A stretch of 64,000 nt of DNA from Bacillus sp. Y1 (GTDB lineage: Bacteria > Bacillota > Bacilli > Bacillales > Cytobacillaceae). The stretch spans positions 2,494,501 through 2,558,500 of the forward strand of contig NZ_CP030028.1 of the NCBI RefSeq assembly GCF_003586445.1, given 5' to 3'. Positions 1 to 7,725 of this stretch are shown here, one piece after another (the first letter of the stretch is position 1; every line of letters starts with the position of its first letter). The notes beneath the pieces are model-generated. The model saw only the letters and a list, made by a program, of their open reading frames with translations. It did no database searches and was not told the DNA's origin. The position numbers were made by a program, and so were the translations under genes.

Positions 1-2
1 CC

Positions 3-926
3 AACTTTATAAATGCAGATACGGTAAAACAAAAGAAAAAATGGACAACGGGCAATTCTGTTTACCATCTGATGATGCTACCCGGAATGATCTTTCTTTT
101 AATTTTTAGTTATATTCCCATGTTTGGAATTATTATGGCATTTCAGGATTACGTACCAGCAAAAGGGATGTTGGGCTCGGAGTTTGTAGGATTGGAACAT
201 TTTATCTATATGTTTCAATTACCGGATATTGGCCAAGTATTTAGGAACACAATGGTCATTGCTTTTGGGAAAATTCTAATTGGTACTTTCGCTGCCATTG
301 TATTCTCTATTTTATTGAATGAGATCCGTATAAAGCTATTAAAAAAATCGATTCAAACGGTTGTTTATCTACCACATTTTCTATCATGGGTGGTGTTGGC
401 ATCTGTGGTAGTCAATATGTTTAATCTTGATGGGTCTGTGAATCAAATATTAACCTTTTTCGGATTGGAAAAATTGAATTTCCTTGGGAGTAATACACTA
501 TTTCAACCATTATTAATTGGTACTGATGTATGGAAGGAATTTGGATTTAATTCGATTGTTTATTTAGCCGCCATCACTGCAGTTGATCCAGGACTTCATG
601 AAGCAGCTAGTATTGATGGAGCCAATTGGTGGAAGAGAGTTTGGCATATCACACTTCCTAGTATGCTACCAATTATTCTTCTTTTGGCCATCCTTAGCTT
701 ACCCAATATTTTAAATGCTGGATTTGATCAAGTTTATAACCTATATACACCAATGGTTTATGAATCAGGAGATATTTTGGACACTTATGTATACCGAATT
801 GGATTACTAGGTCGTGAGTATAGTTTCGGGACAGCCGTTGGTATATTTAAATCCATTATTGGCATGATTCTAATCATTTCTGCAAATGAAATGGCTAAAA
901 AATACACAGATCGTAAATTATTCTAA
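3..926 (+). CDS. Sugar ABC transporter permease, LplB type (5' partial)
   Basis: Inner-membrane permease of a CUT1-type carbohydrate importer. The frame is open from the first bases of the window, so the true start lies upstream; the in-frame ATG at 72 would cut into the first membrane segment. About six hydrophobic segments are visible. The cytoplasmic EAA loop that docks the ATPase reads EAASIDGANWWKRVWHITLP near positions 598-657. The partner permease follows after 14 bases with a strong ribosome site, so the two form the usual heterodimer. LplB-type permeases usually import oligosaccharides with a lipoprotein binder; the substrate cannot be told here and no ATPase gene lies downstream. 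Confidence 0.9.
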   Translation, partial: NFINADTVKQKKKWTTGNSVYHLMMLPGMIFLLIFSYIPMFGIIMAFQDYVPAKGMLGSEFVGLEHFIYMFQLPDIGQVFRNTMVIAFGKILIGTFAAIVFSILLNEIRIKLLKKSIQTVVYLPHFLSWVVLASVVVNMFNLDGSVNQILTFFGLEKLNFLGSNTLFQPLLIGTDVWKEFGFNSIVYLAAITAVDPGLHEAASIDGANWWKRVWHITLPSMLPIILLLAILSLPNILNAGFDQVYNLYTPMVYESGDILDTYVYRIGLLGREYSFGTAVGIFKSIIGMILIISANEMAKKYTDRKLF

Positions 927-940
927 GGAGGAACAATAAT

Positions 941-1834
941 ATGGTTGAAAGTAAAAGTATTTCAGCGCGAATTGGACGAACTGTTATTCATACTATTGTG
1001 ATTTCTTTGGGATTGATCTGCCTGCTTCCTTTATGGAATATTCTTGCCATTTCTTTTAGTAGTAGTGAGGCAGTTACAGCAAATGCAGTAGGGTTAGTAC
1101 CGGTGAATTTTACGATTGAAACATATAAGATGATCATGGAGGATGCGCAATTTTGGCGTTCGTTTGGAATTTCTGTACAAAGAGTATTCCTATCGCTCAT
1201 TATTAATATGATCTTGATCGTGTTAATGGCATATCCTCTATCGAAATCTAAAAAAGTTTTTAAAGGTAGAAACATCTATATGAATCTACTAATTTTCTCG
1301 ATGTTATTTAATGGTGGGATGATTCCTACGTATTTAGTAGTGAAAAATTTAAACCTATTGAATACTATATGGTCTCTGGTTTTACCAGGTGCCGTACAAG
1401 TTTTTAGCATTATATTAATCATGAATTTCTTCATAGGAATACCTAAATCGTTGGAAGAAGCGGCCATTATGGATGGTGCCAATCCATTACAAATATTAGT
1501 CAGGGTTTATATTCCAATCTCGTTACCGGCATTAGCTACCGTTGCATTATTTAGTATTGTAGGGAATTGGAATGACTTTTTCTCAGGGTTAATATATATG
1601 ACGAAAGTTTCTAATTATCCATTAATGACCTATATTCAATCCTTATCCATTAATCTCGAGGAACTGCTGAAGTCAGGAGCAAGCTCTAATTCTTTAGAAA
1701 ATATGATGCAAGTCTCTAATAAAAACTTAAACGCTGCAAAAATAGTGGTTTCTATAATTCCATTATTAGTGATTTATCCATTATTGCAAAAATATTTTAT
1801 TCATGGGATCGTTGTCGGCTCGGTTAAAGAATAG
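941..1834 (+). CDS. Sugar ABC transporter permease, LplC/YtcP type
   Basis: Second inner-membrane subunit of the carbohydrate importer that begins upstream. It has 297 residues, the normal length, six predicted membrane segments and the EAA motif EEAAIMDGANPLQILVRVYI near the middle. AAGGAGGAACAATA precedes the ATG, giving an excellent start. The gene is the end of the transporter pair; a strong stem-loop follows, and the YesL-type gene 100 bases on may be read through or have its own promoter. LplC/YtcP proteins work with LplB-type partners in import of plant-derived or pectin-like oligosaccharides in several Bacillus species; the substrate is not determined here. Confidence 0.92.
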   Translation: MVESKSISARIGRTVIHTIVISLGLICLLPLWNILAISFSSSEAVTANAVGLVPVNFTIETYKMIMEDAQFWRSFGISVQRVFLSLIINMILIVLMAYPLSKSKKVFKGRNIYMNLLIFSMLFNGGMIPTYLVVKNLNLLNTIWSLVLPGAVQVFSIILIMNFFIGIPKSLEEAAIMDGANPLQILVRVYIPISLPALATVALFSIVGNWNDFFSGLIYMTKVSNYPLMTYIQSLSINLEELLKSGASSNSLENMMQVSNKNLNAAKIVVSIIPLLVIYPLLQKYFIHGIVVGSVKE

Positions 1835-1846
1835 TAGATGATTGAT

Positions 1847-1892
1847 GAAACACTACATAAATCATTAGAGGATTTGTGTAGTGTTTCTTATT
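1847..1892 (+). terminator. Terminator after permease pair
   Basis: Long stem of 17-base arms (1847-1863 and 1871-1887) beginning GAAACACTAC and ending GTAGTGTTTC, then TTATT. The U-run is weak, so some read-through into the YesL gene is possible. Confidence 0.6.
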
Positions 1893-1937
1893 AAGATAGG
1901 GATTTTTTATTTATTTTTATCATTTTAGAGGTGAGTT

Positions 1938-2555
1938 ATGAAACATTTTCTATCTATGGAAGGTCCTGTGTATCGTATTCTAACAAGATTTGTTGAGTTG
2001 ATTGTATTGAATGGCTTGTTCTTACTATTTTGCATTCCTATCTTTACGATTGGTGCTTCTACCACAGCACTTTACTCCGTAACATTAAAAATGGTTCGGA
2101 ATGAAGAGAGCGGAGTATATAGTGGATTTGTACAGGCTTTCAAGAAGAACTTCAAACAAAGTACAAGTATCTGGATCCTGTTAATGTTCGCTGGGCTAAT
2201 CCTATTTTTAGATTATTTATATTTAGAATTATATGAAGGGAATTTTACGCTGCTCATTATTTTAAGTCTATTCTTTTTCACATGCATCTATTTGTTATTA
2301 ACAATACTTATTTTCCCTTATGTTGCTCGTTTTAAAAATACAATAAGAGAATCAGTCGTAAATGCTATGAAAATTGCCATTACGAATCCATTCCAAACGA
2401 TTTCTGTACTGATTTTTTCTATCGGGCCAGTATTACTAATTTTCTTTTCACCGTATCTCTACTTACTTGCTCTATATCTAAGTATATTTTTGGGATTTTC
2501 TCTTGTTGCATATTTAAATTCATTTCTATTGCGAAATATATATGAGAAATACTAA
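1938..2555 (+). CDS. YesL family (DUF624) membrane protein
   Basis: Integral membrane protein of 205 residues with the DUF624 opening: a short charged N-terminus, a first membrane segment, then FTIGASTTALY, a signature of YesL-like proteins. About five hydrophobic segments are visible. YesL genes usually sit in operons with LplB/LplC-type permeases and polysaccharide-use genes, as here, and the molecular role is unknown. GAGGTGAGTT upstream of the ATG is a good ribosome site. It lies 103 bases after the permease pair and probably belongs to the same transcription unit or its read-through. Confidence 0.85.
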   Translation: MKHFLSMEGPVYRILTRFVELIVLNGLFLLFCIPIFTIGASTTALYSVTLKMVRNEESGVYSGFVQAFKKNFKQSTSIWILLMFAGLILFLDYLYLELYEGNFTLLIILSLFFFTCIYLLLTILIFPYVARFKNTIRESVVNAMKIAITNPFQTISVLIFSIGPVLLIFFSPYLYLLALYLSIFLGFSLVAYLNSFLLRNIYEKY

Positions 2556-2716
2556 AAACAAAGTAATCCTTGGGGTATGAAATTCTAGTGATCAGAAAAG
2601 GATGGAATCAGAATTATCAACCTTTGAGACTGAAGGTACTTGTATTACAACCATGTAGTTATCCTAAAGCATAGAATTTGATGTTTCGTACTGACAACTA
2701 ACTGTATTTTTGGAAG

Positions 2717-2741
2717 AGAGCAGAGGATGTTCCTCTGCTCT
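2717..2741. terminator. Stem-loop between convergent genes
   Basis: Eleven-base perfect arms (AGAGCAGAGGA and TCCTCTGCTCT) around a three-base loop. It lies between the YesL gene and the minus-strand small gene ending at 2775 and could stop transcription from either side, though neither flank has a long U-run. Confidence 0.5.
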
Positions 2742-2774
2742 TTACGTTTCCTATAACGACATCTTCAGTGTGTT

Positions 2775-2921
2775 TTAATCTTGCATCGCTCCTGCCTCTC
2801 GGGAAGTCATTGCACCTTTTCCTTGGCTAACATCTTTTTGTATTTCTTCTTTCACTTTTTGTGCATCTGTACCAGCGTATTCTGGCCTCATAATATTAAT
2901 AGGCTGTTGATTCTGTTGCAA
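2775..2921 (-). CDS. Small acidic protein of 48 residues, unrecognised
   Basis: A short gene on the minus strand with a TTG start placed six bases after a perfect AAGGAGG. It encodes 48 mostly polar residues; the middle reads GTDAQKVKEEIQKD and the C-terminal half SQGKGAMTSREAGAM. The TDAQKVK stretch resembles the Thr-Asx-Ala-Gln-Gln-Val repeats of gamma-type small acid-soluble spore proteins, but the glutamine-rich FATE repeats are absent, so this is only a loose likeness. There are no cysteines or membrane segments. An inverted repeat lies just upstream of the ribosome site. Coding potential is inferred from the ribosome site and balanced composition; function unknown. Confidence 0.6.
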   Translation of the reverse strand: MQQNQQPINIMRPEYAGTDAQKVKEEIQKDVSQGKGAMTSREAGAMQD

Positions 2922-2945
2922 ATAAGTTCCTCCTTCGAATTTTTA

Positions 2946-2964
2946 TAAACAATTTTATTGTTTA
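2946..2964. promoter_or_regulatory. Perfect 8-bp inverted repeat upstream of small gene
   Basis: TAAACAAT-TTT-ATTGTTTA, a perfect dyad about 15 bases upstream of the AAGGAGG of the minus-strand 48-residue gene. It could be an operator or the base of a 5' hairpin. Confidence 0.4.
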
Positions 2965-3136
2965 CAAAAAGAAATTTTATAATTATTTGGGAAAGTCCTA
3001 AGCAAAATCTGAAGGGTATCGTAGATGAGGTATTACAGCGTTTCTCATTTACTTTATAAGAAAGAGGGCAAATTGAAAGTAACGTATACTTTTTCATTTC
3101 GGCGAACCCAATATAGAAAGTTGTAAGGACATCACA

Positions 3137-3388
3137 ATGAAAATAAATCAATTAATTGCGAACAATATTAACCAAATTAAATGCAACGCTTCCAACTGAT
3201 CAATCACTGGGCATTGCTGGTTTGTCGGAATCTGGTAAAACAACTTTTTGTCAGACAATTGGTACTCATACGGGCGTTTTTACAGAAATTCGTGTCAGAC
3301 TCGCTGAAACTGGTGTCCTACGTGTAAAGGACGCGGCACTAACAAAAATACTGAATGTCCTAGGTGTAATGGAAGAAGTTATAACTAG
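3137..3388 (+). pseudogene. Decayed UvrA-like ABC ATPase remnant
   Basis: The stretch encodes pieces of a UvrA paralogue in two alternating frames. Starting at ATG 3137, one frame gives MKINQLIANNINQIK. A shift near 3181 moves to a frame that reads GIAGLSESGKTTFCQTIG, a Walker A region, followed directly by THTGVFTEIRVRLAE, which in UvrA proteins lies further downstream, so the intervening part is deleted. Near 3311 the frame returns and reads WCPTCKGRG...ECPRCNGR, the paired CxxC zinc finger of UvrA, ending at TAG 3388. The ABC signature and Walker B parts are missing. Intact relatives are ATPases of about 750 residues or more. Not functional as an ATPase. Confidence 0.75.
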
Positions 3389-3504
3389 GAAGTAGAGCAA
3401 TGAAATTTAACTATTTTCTGCTTCTTTGGAGGAAAACGTAAATAAATATAGAATATGCATTGATGATATAACTCAAAAATTTGAAGGCAATGATACCTAA
3501 AAAA

Positions 3505-3544
3505 GGTACAACCTAGGACTTAATTCAAGGTTGTCCTTTTTTTA
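3505..3544 (+). terminator. Terminator upstream of nucleotidyltransferase gene
   Basis: ACAACCT and AGGTTGT arms followed by CC and seven T residues. It closes whatever unit preceded it, probably the lost UvrA-like gene. The same stem sequence recurs at 4512-4551 on the other side of the next gene. Confidence 0.7.
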
Positions 3545-3632
3545 CTTTAGGAGGTTATTAATAAATACATATATTTTAAAGGGAAAATTGGAGGCTGAAT
3601 AGGTAAATAAGATGAAAGAGGGGATAAGGTCA

Positions 3633-4457
3633 ATGTTTAAAGATCACGCAATATTAAACGCTATTGTAAACGAGTTTTCACAATTACAGGAAGTAGAAGC
3701 CATACTGCTTGCGGGTTCTCACACAACCGACACACAAGATGAAAACTCTGATTATGATTTATATATCTATTCGAACAAGGAAGTTTCAGTTATAAAAAGA
3801 GAAGAAATCATAAAGGGATTTTGTGATTATGTAGAGATTAATAATCAATTCTGGGAGACTGAAGATGATGGAATTATAATAGACGTGAATACCCCAATTG
3901 AAATTATTTACCGGGATTTGGATTGGATTGATGCACAACTTGAGAGAACATTAATTAAATGTCAAGCAGATGTCGGATATACAACTTGTTTTTGGAGTAA
4001 TTTCATAACATCAGTCATACTGTTTGATAAACACAAAAAAGCTGAAAAACTTCAACAAAAATACAATATTAAATTTCCAGAAGCATTAAAGTTAGATATT
4101 ATAAGAAAAAATTATCCGTTATTAAGGTATCAGATGCCTGCTTATTATTTTCAAATAGAAAAAGCCATTAAGAGAAATGATTACGTAAGTATTAACCATA
4201 GGGTGGCTGCTCTTTTGGCCAGCTATTTCGATATATTGTTTGCTATAAACGAAATGCCGCACCCTGGAGAAAAGAAATTAGTAAAAATATTAAAAGAAAA
4301 AGGAGCTAAACTTCCTTTTGATATGGAAAAAAATTTAAATGATTTATTGAGCAGCATTTCTGGTTTTGACGAAAGAATTTTAATCGAAGTAAATAAACTG
4401 GTTGATAACTTAGACAATCTCTTAACTGCAGAGGGGATTTTAACGTCAGAGTGCTAA
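3633..4457 (+). CDS. Nucleotidyltransferase-fold protein
   Basis: Soluble protein with an N-terminal polymerase-beta-like nucleotidyltransferase domain: LLAGSHTTDTQDENSDYDLY holds the GS motif and the DxD metal ligands. The C-terminal two thirds is helical and resembles the DUF4037-like or aminoglycoside-adenylyltransferase-like parts of related proteins. Such proteins transfer a nucleotide to an antibiotic, protein or unknown acceptor; the acceptor is not evident. I chose ATG 3633 because GAGGGG lies 9-11 bases upstream; ATG 3612 is possible but its GGAGG is 16 bases away. The gene stands alone between two stem-loops of related sequence, which suggests a single-gene insertion or cassette. 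Confidence 0.8.
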   Translation: MFKDHAILNAIVNEFSQLQEVEAILLAGSHTTDTQDENSDYDLYIYSNKEVSVIKREEIIKGFCDYVEINNQFWETEDDGIIIDVNTPIEIIYRDLDWIDAQLERTLIKCQADVGYTTCFWSNFITSVILFDKHKKAEKLQQKYNIKFPEALKLDIIRKNYPLLRYQMPAYYFQIEKAIKRNDYVSINHRVAALLASYFDILFAINEMPHPGEKKLVKILKEKGAKLPFDMEKNLNDLLSSISGFDERILIEVNKLVDNLDNLLTAEGILTSEC

Positions 4458-4511
4458 AAACAATAATCAATCGAAATATTTGTCCTTTTATTCAAAAACA
4501 ATAAAATATAA

Positions 4512-4551
4512 AGACAACCTGTGAGCTATCAAGCTATTTTTAAGGTTGTCT
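4512..4551. terminator. Stem-loop between convergent genes
   Basis: AGACAACCT and AGGTTGTCT arms, nine perfect pairs with a large loop. It has no U-run on either strand, so termination is weak or bidirectional. It shares its stem with the terminator at 3505. Confidence 0.4.
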
Positions 4552-4564
4552 AGATATTTAATAC

Positions 4565-5235
4565 TTAAAAAGGGAATTTAATATCTTTTGGGAAAGTTGC
4601 CTCGAATGGGTCTTTTTTACTATATGGTTCATACCAAGCTTCCGCAATTAAGTCTGGATCTCTTTCTGTTCCTGGTGCAATAAAGGTGCCTATTGTTAAG
4701 TGACCAACATAGATAAATTGTTTTTTTAATATATTGTGTAGATTTGTTGCGTAATTTCGCAATCCAGACATAATAATACCTGCATTTCCAATATCAGGAA
4801 TTGGATAAAAAGCTGATATACCAGTCGTGAAAAGAATTGCACCTTCACCTTTTTCCTGCACTGCAGGTAAAACTTCCTTTACAGATTGGAGAGCTGGCAA
4901 TAGGTAGCTGTATACTTGTTCATTACGCTTTCTGGTGTGGTTTCCAGTACGTGTCTGAATGTTTCAGGTCCAGCATATGGACTAAATTCAAGTACATCAA
5001 TTCCACCGAAATCATTTTTTACCGCACACAAGGCATCTTGTAATTGAGACAAATCTCTAACATCTGCTAGATAGTGTTTTGCTTGAATATCCATAGTTTT
5101 TAATTCCTCAGCCATTGCTACTAATTTCTCTGAATTACGCGCAATTAGTGCTACGTTAAATTGCTGGGATCCAAATTTTTTCGCGATAGATAAACCAAAG
5201 CCCGGACCAGCACCGATGATTGCGATTGTTTTCAT
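4565..5235 (-). pseudogene. Short-chain dehydrogenase, frameshifted
   Basis: A Rossmann-fold SDR read in two frames. The N-terminal part, from ATG 5235 (MKTIAIIGAGPGFGLSIAKK), has the GxGxxxG-like nucleotide motif and an NAD(P)-type fold through LADVRDL. Near 4920 the frame breaks: the sequence runs on as TATYCQLSNL and stops, whereas the next frame continues the family pattern as VYSYLLPALQSV and runs to the stop at 4565. Restoring one base, for example AACCAAG for AACAAG, gives one protein of about 223 residues, a normal SDR length. ATG 5235 is preferred over GTG 5247, which sits on the ribosome site. Either a recent pseudogene or a sequencing error; substrate unknown. Confidence 0.8.
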
Positions 5236-5269
5236 AGAATAATCCACTTCCTCTTCTGATATATTAAAA

Positions 5270-5281
5270 CAACAAGTGTTG
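5270..5281. promoter_or_regulatory. Short palindrome upstream of SDR
   Basis: CAACAAGTGTTG, five-base arms with a two-base centre, about 35 bases upstream of the SDR start. It is a possible repressor site; no cognate regulator is adjacent. Confidence 0.3.
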
Positions 5282-5290
5282 CTTTAATTC

Positions 5291-5331
5291 TCCAATTTCT
5301 CAGTATTAAAGTTGAGAAATTGGACTTTTTT
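5291..5331 (+). terminator. Orphan plus-strand terminator
   Basis: Perfect 12-base arms (TCCAATTTCTCA and TGAGAAATTGGA) followed by CTTTTTTCG. It points rightward, but the gene on its left is on the minus strand, so it has no evident client. It may shield the PrsW gene from antisense transcription or be left from a lost gene. Confidence 0.65.
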
Positions 5332-5510
5332 CGTTACTCCATAAAAGCGCCCGATTGTTGAAGATAGTAATTAATAAATGGTCATCTCAAATTCAAAAGG
5401 GAATTAATAATTTTCCTATTCTGGGACATACTCTTTTTTATATCGTTTTGCCCCGTAAAAGCTATTTGGTGTTTGGGCGATGCCAAATGTATGGATAGAG
5501 GTGGGACTTT

Positions 5511-6584
5511 TTGAAATGTTCACAATGTGATTACTCCAATCCAACTGGCTCAAAGTTCTGCTTAAGCTGTGGAGAAAAGTTCCTTAAAATGAATACACCA
5601 CAGGATGAAAACAGCTTTTTTTATGAGTTTGCCAATTATGTCAATGTGGTTCCAAAGGTGGAACGGTCGGTTGAACCTAAATTTGTCAATATTTTTTCCC
5701 GTGTTTTTGCTGATCATAGTGAACTGGAAGCGGAACGACTGTTTATTGTTGGAACGGCACTTACTACGCCGAAAATATCGGAAGTAAAAGATACATGGCC
5801 CAAACCTTGGCTATTTGCTAGGTTATTCATTATTGCGCTACTTGTTTTTGCGGGATTTTACGTAGGTGCGAGTTACTTTGGAAATGCAAACTTTCTACCG
5901 GGACTGATAATTGTTGGTGCATTTGGGGTTCCTTTGACCACGTTAATCTTCTTCTGGGAGATGAATGTACCCCAGAACATTGCGATTTACCGTGTGATTT
6001 ATGTGGTGTTAGTTGGGGGTATACTCTCCATGTTAATCGCACTCGTGTTTTTCGACATTCTGAAGAAAAACATCAATCCGATTACAATTGGAATTATCGA
6101 AGAGCTTGCCAAAACCATCATCGTCATTACGTTTGTTCACTACCGAAGGTACAAATATATTTTAAACGGTTTGCTTATTGGTGCAGCAGTCGGGGCAGGT
6201 TTTGCAGCTTTTGAAACGGCTGGATACGCACTAAGAGCACTGCTTTCGGGAGATGCAGTCAGTCTGTATGGTACCATCCTATTGAGAGGGTTCTATGCTC
6301 CTGGTGGGCATGTTGCCTGGGCTGCTTTGACCGGTGCTGCGTTCTGTAGAGTGCAAAAGGACCAACCTTTTCAATTTAACATGCTATTGGATTATAAATT
6401 TTTACAAGTATTTATCTTAGTCGTCGGGATACACGCTCTATGGGACACATCAATTCCAGGAATGTTTCCCTTTGGACAGGTCATTTTAATGGTTATCTCA
6501 TGGCTTGCGGTTTTCCTATTCATTCGTGGAGGTCTAAAAGAGATAGGCGAGAAAAAATTAATGCCTTCGAAGATGTACACTTAG
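5511..6584 (+). CDS. PrsW-like intramembrane protease with N-terminal zinc ribbon
   Basis: A 357-residue protein that starts with a zinc ribbon (CSQC at residues 3-6, CLSC at 17-20), followed by a soluble linker and about eight membrane segments. The membrane part has PrsW/CAAX-like hallmarks: EELAK near 197-201, FE near 234-235, GGHVAW near 265-270 and HALWD near 328. In B. subtilis PrsW cleaves the anti-sigma factor RsiW, but this protein is longer and has an added ribbon, so it is a family member rather than the orthologue. TTG is the start, five bases after AGAGGTGGG; it keeps the first cysteine pair. It is a single gene followed by a strong terminator; target unknown. Confidence 0.82.
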   Translation: MKCSQCDYSNPTGSKFCLSCGEKFLKMNTPQDENSFFYEFANYVNVVPKVERSVEPKFVNIFSRVFADHSELEAERLFIVGTALTTPKISEVKDTWPKPWLFARLFIIALLVFAGFYVGASYFGNANFLPGLIIVGAFGVPLTTLIFFWEMNVPQNIAIYRVIYVVLVGGILSMLIALVFFDILKKNINPITIGIIEELAKTIIVITFVHYRRYKYILNGLLIGAAVGAGFAAFETAGYALRALLSGDAVSLYGTILLRGFYAPGGHVAWAALTGAAFCRVQKDQPFQFNMLLDYKFLQVFILVVGIHALWDTSIPGMFPFGQVILMVISWLAVFLFIRGGLKEIGEKKLMPSKMYT

Positions 6585-6625
6585 GAATGGTAGGGGAGAA
6601 GAGACTGCCAGATATAAAACTGATT

Positions 6626-6668
6626 AGAGAAAATGCTGATTTCCGTTTGGGGAATCAGCATTTTCTCT
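6626..6668. terminator. Bidirectional terminator between PrsW-like gene and gltC
   Basis: A long stem with arms holding AGAGAAAATGCTGATT and AATCAGCATTTTCTCT; A-runs and T-runs on the outer flanks allow it to work for both convergent genes. Confidence 0.75.
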
Positions 6669-6690
6669 ATAGCCTAGTAGCTGGACAACA

Positions 6691-7593
6691 CTATTTATAC
6701 TGCTCCAACCGATTAAAAAACTGTATTAGAAACTGATAAAAATTTCTCTCAGCCGGTGCTAGTTCCCGGTGCTTCGGTATAATGACACCCACGGTACGCA
6801 CCGCTTTAGGGGTCTCAATCGGTACTTTAACGGTGAATCGGGGAGTAGAGTCATAGAACGTGCTCTCTGGTAAGAGACTGACTCCAATTCCGGCGGAAAC
6901 GAGTCCTTTTAACGCATCCATGTCCTCTCCTTCAGAGGTAATCTCCGGTTCAAAGCCTGCTTCGCGACATGCCTCTACCGCAAGTTTTCGAAGAACATAC
7001 CCCTTCGGAAATAAGACGAACTTGTCTGACCGCAAATCACTTAAAGGAATCCGTTTTTTCTCAGCCAACGGGTGAAGAGAAGGAATCAAGGCAACGATGT
7101 TTTCCATAAATAAGATCTTAGTTTCTAAGTCAGGATCATTGGTTGGGACAGGTCCAAGGAACGCCAAATCAATTTCCCCGTTTTTCACGGCATCGATCAA
7201 GTTGGCATACGATCCTTGACGCAGATGGAAAGATACATTTGGGAAATCATTCTTATAAGCAGAAATCACCGTTGGGAGCCAATATCGGGCTAGACTTGTT
7301 GGATAGCCGATTTTAATCGTGCCTGCTTGAGGATCGAGGTACTCGTCTATTTTTTCTTTTGCTTCATCCAGCTTTTTTAAGGAGCTTTTGACATACTTCA
7401 AAAAGATATATCCAATCTGTGTGACCTTAATGTTTCTACCGACTCGTTCGAGTAGCTTTACCCCTAGCTCCTCTTCTAGCTTGGTTATTTGATAGCTCAC
7501 CGCAGATTGTGCCACGTTTAAGTTATCAGCTGCTTCTGTCATATGTTCTCGTTCGGCTACTTCTATAAAATAGCGCAATTGACGGAGTTCCAT
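6691..7593 (-). CDS. gltC: LysR-type activator of glutamate synthase genes
   Basis: LysR family transcription factor, divergent from gltA. The N-terminal winged helix-turn-helix reads LRQLRYFIEVAE and AADNLNVAQSAVSYQI, and the effector domain contains GTIKIGYPTSLA and GVSLLPESTF, matching B. subtilis GltC closely as I recall it. GltC activates gltAB when 2-oxoglutarate is plentiful and represses with glutamate. I chose ATG 7593 (MELRQLRYF) because GGGAGAAG lies seven bases upstream; an ATG 21 bases earlier adds residues absent from the family. Length 300, as in GltC. The 132-base divergent gap would hold both promoters. Confidence 0.93.
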   Translation of the reverse strand: MELRQLRYFIEVAEREHMTEAADNLNVAQSAVSYQITKLEEELGVKLLERVGRNIKVTQIGYIFLKYVKSSLKKLDEAKEKIDEYLDPQAGTIKIGYPTSLARYWLPTVISAYKNDFPNVSFHLRQGSYANLIDAVKNGEIDLAFLGPVPTNDPDLETKILFMENIVALIPSLHPLAEKKRIPLSDLRSDKFVLFPKGYVLRKLAVEACREAGFEPEITSEGEDMDALKGLVSAGIGVSLLPESTFYDSTPRFTVKVPIETPKAVRTVGVIIPKHRELAPAERNFYQFLIQFFNRLEQYK

Positions 7594-7725
7594 TTTGTTT
7601 CTTCTCCCATTCATATTGATTTTCGATTAATTTAATATAAATTATATATTGTTTATATGATTTTGAAAACATAAAATGTTGTTATATGAATTTTTCGACA
7701 ACAATCGGCAGGGAGAGAATAGAAT
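7594..7725. promoter_or_regulatory. gltC-gltA divergent control region
   Basis: Very AT-rich gap between divergent genes where GltC is expected to bind. I see AT-rich dyads around 7635-7650 but cannot assign GltC boxes with confidence. GGGAGAG precedes the gltA ATG. Confidence 0.5.

Noticed and set aside
4837..5043. Plus-strand frame across the broken SDR
   Set aside because: Shadow of the minus-strand SDR gene; no ribosome site or family match.
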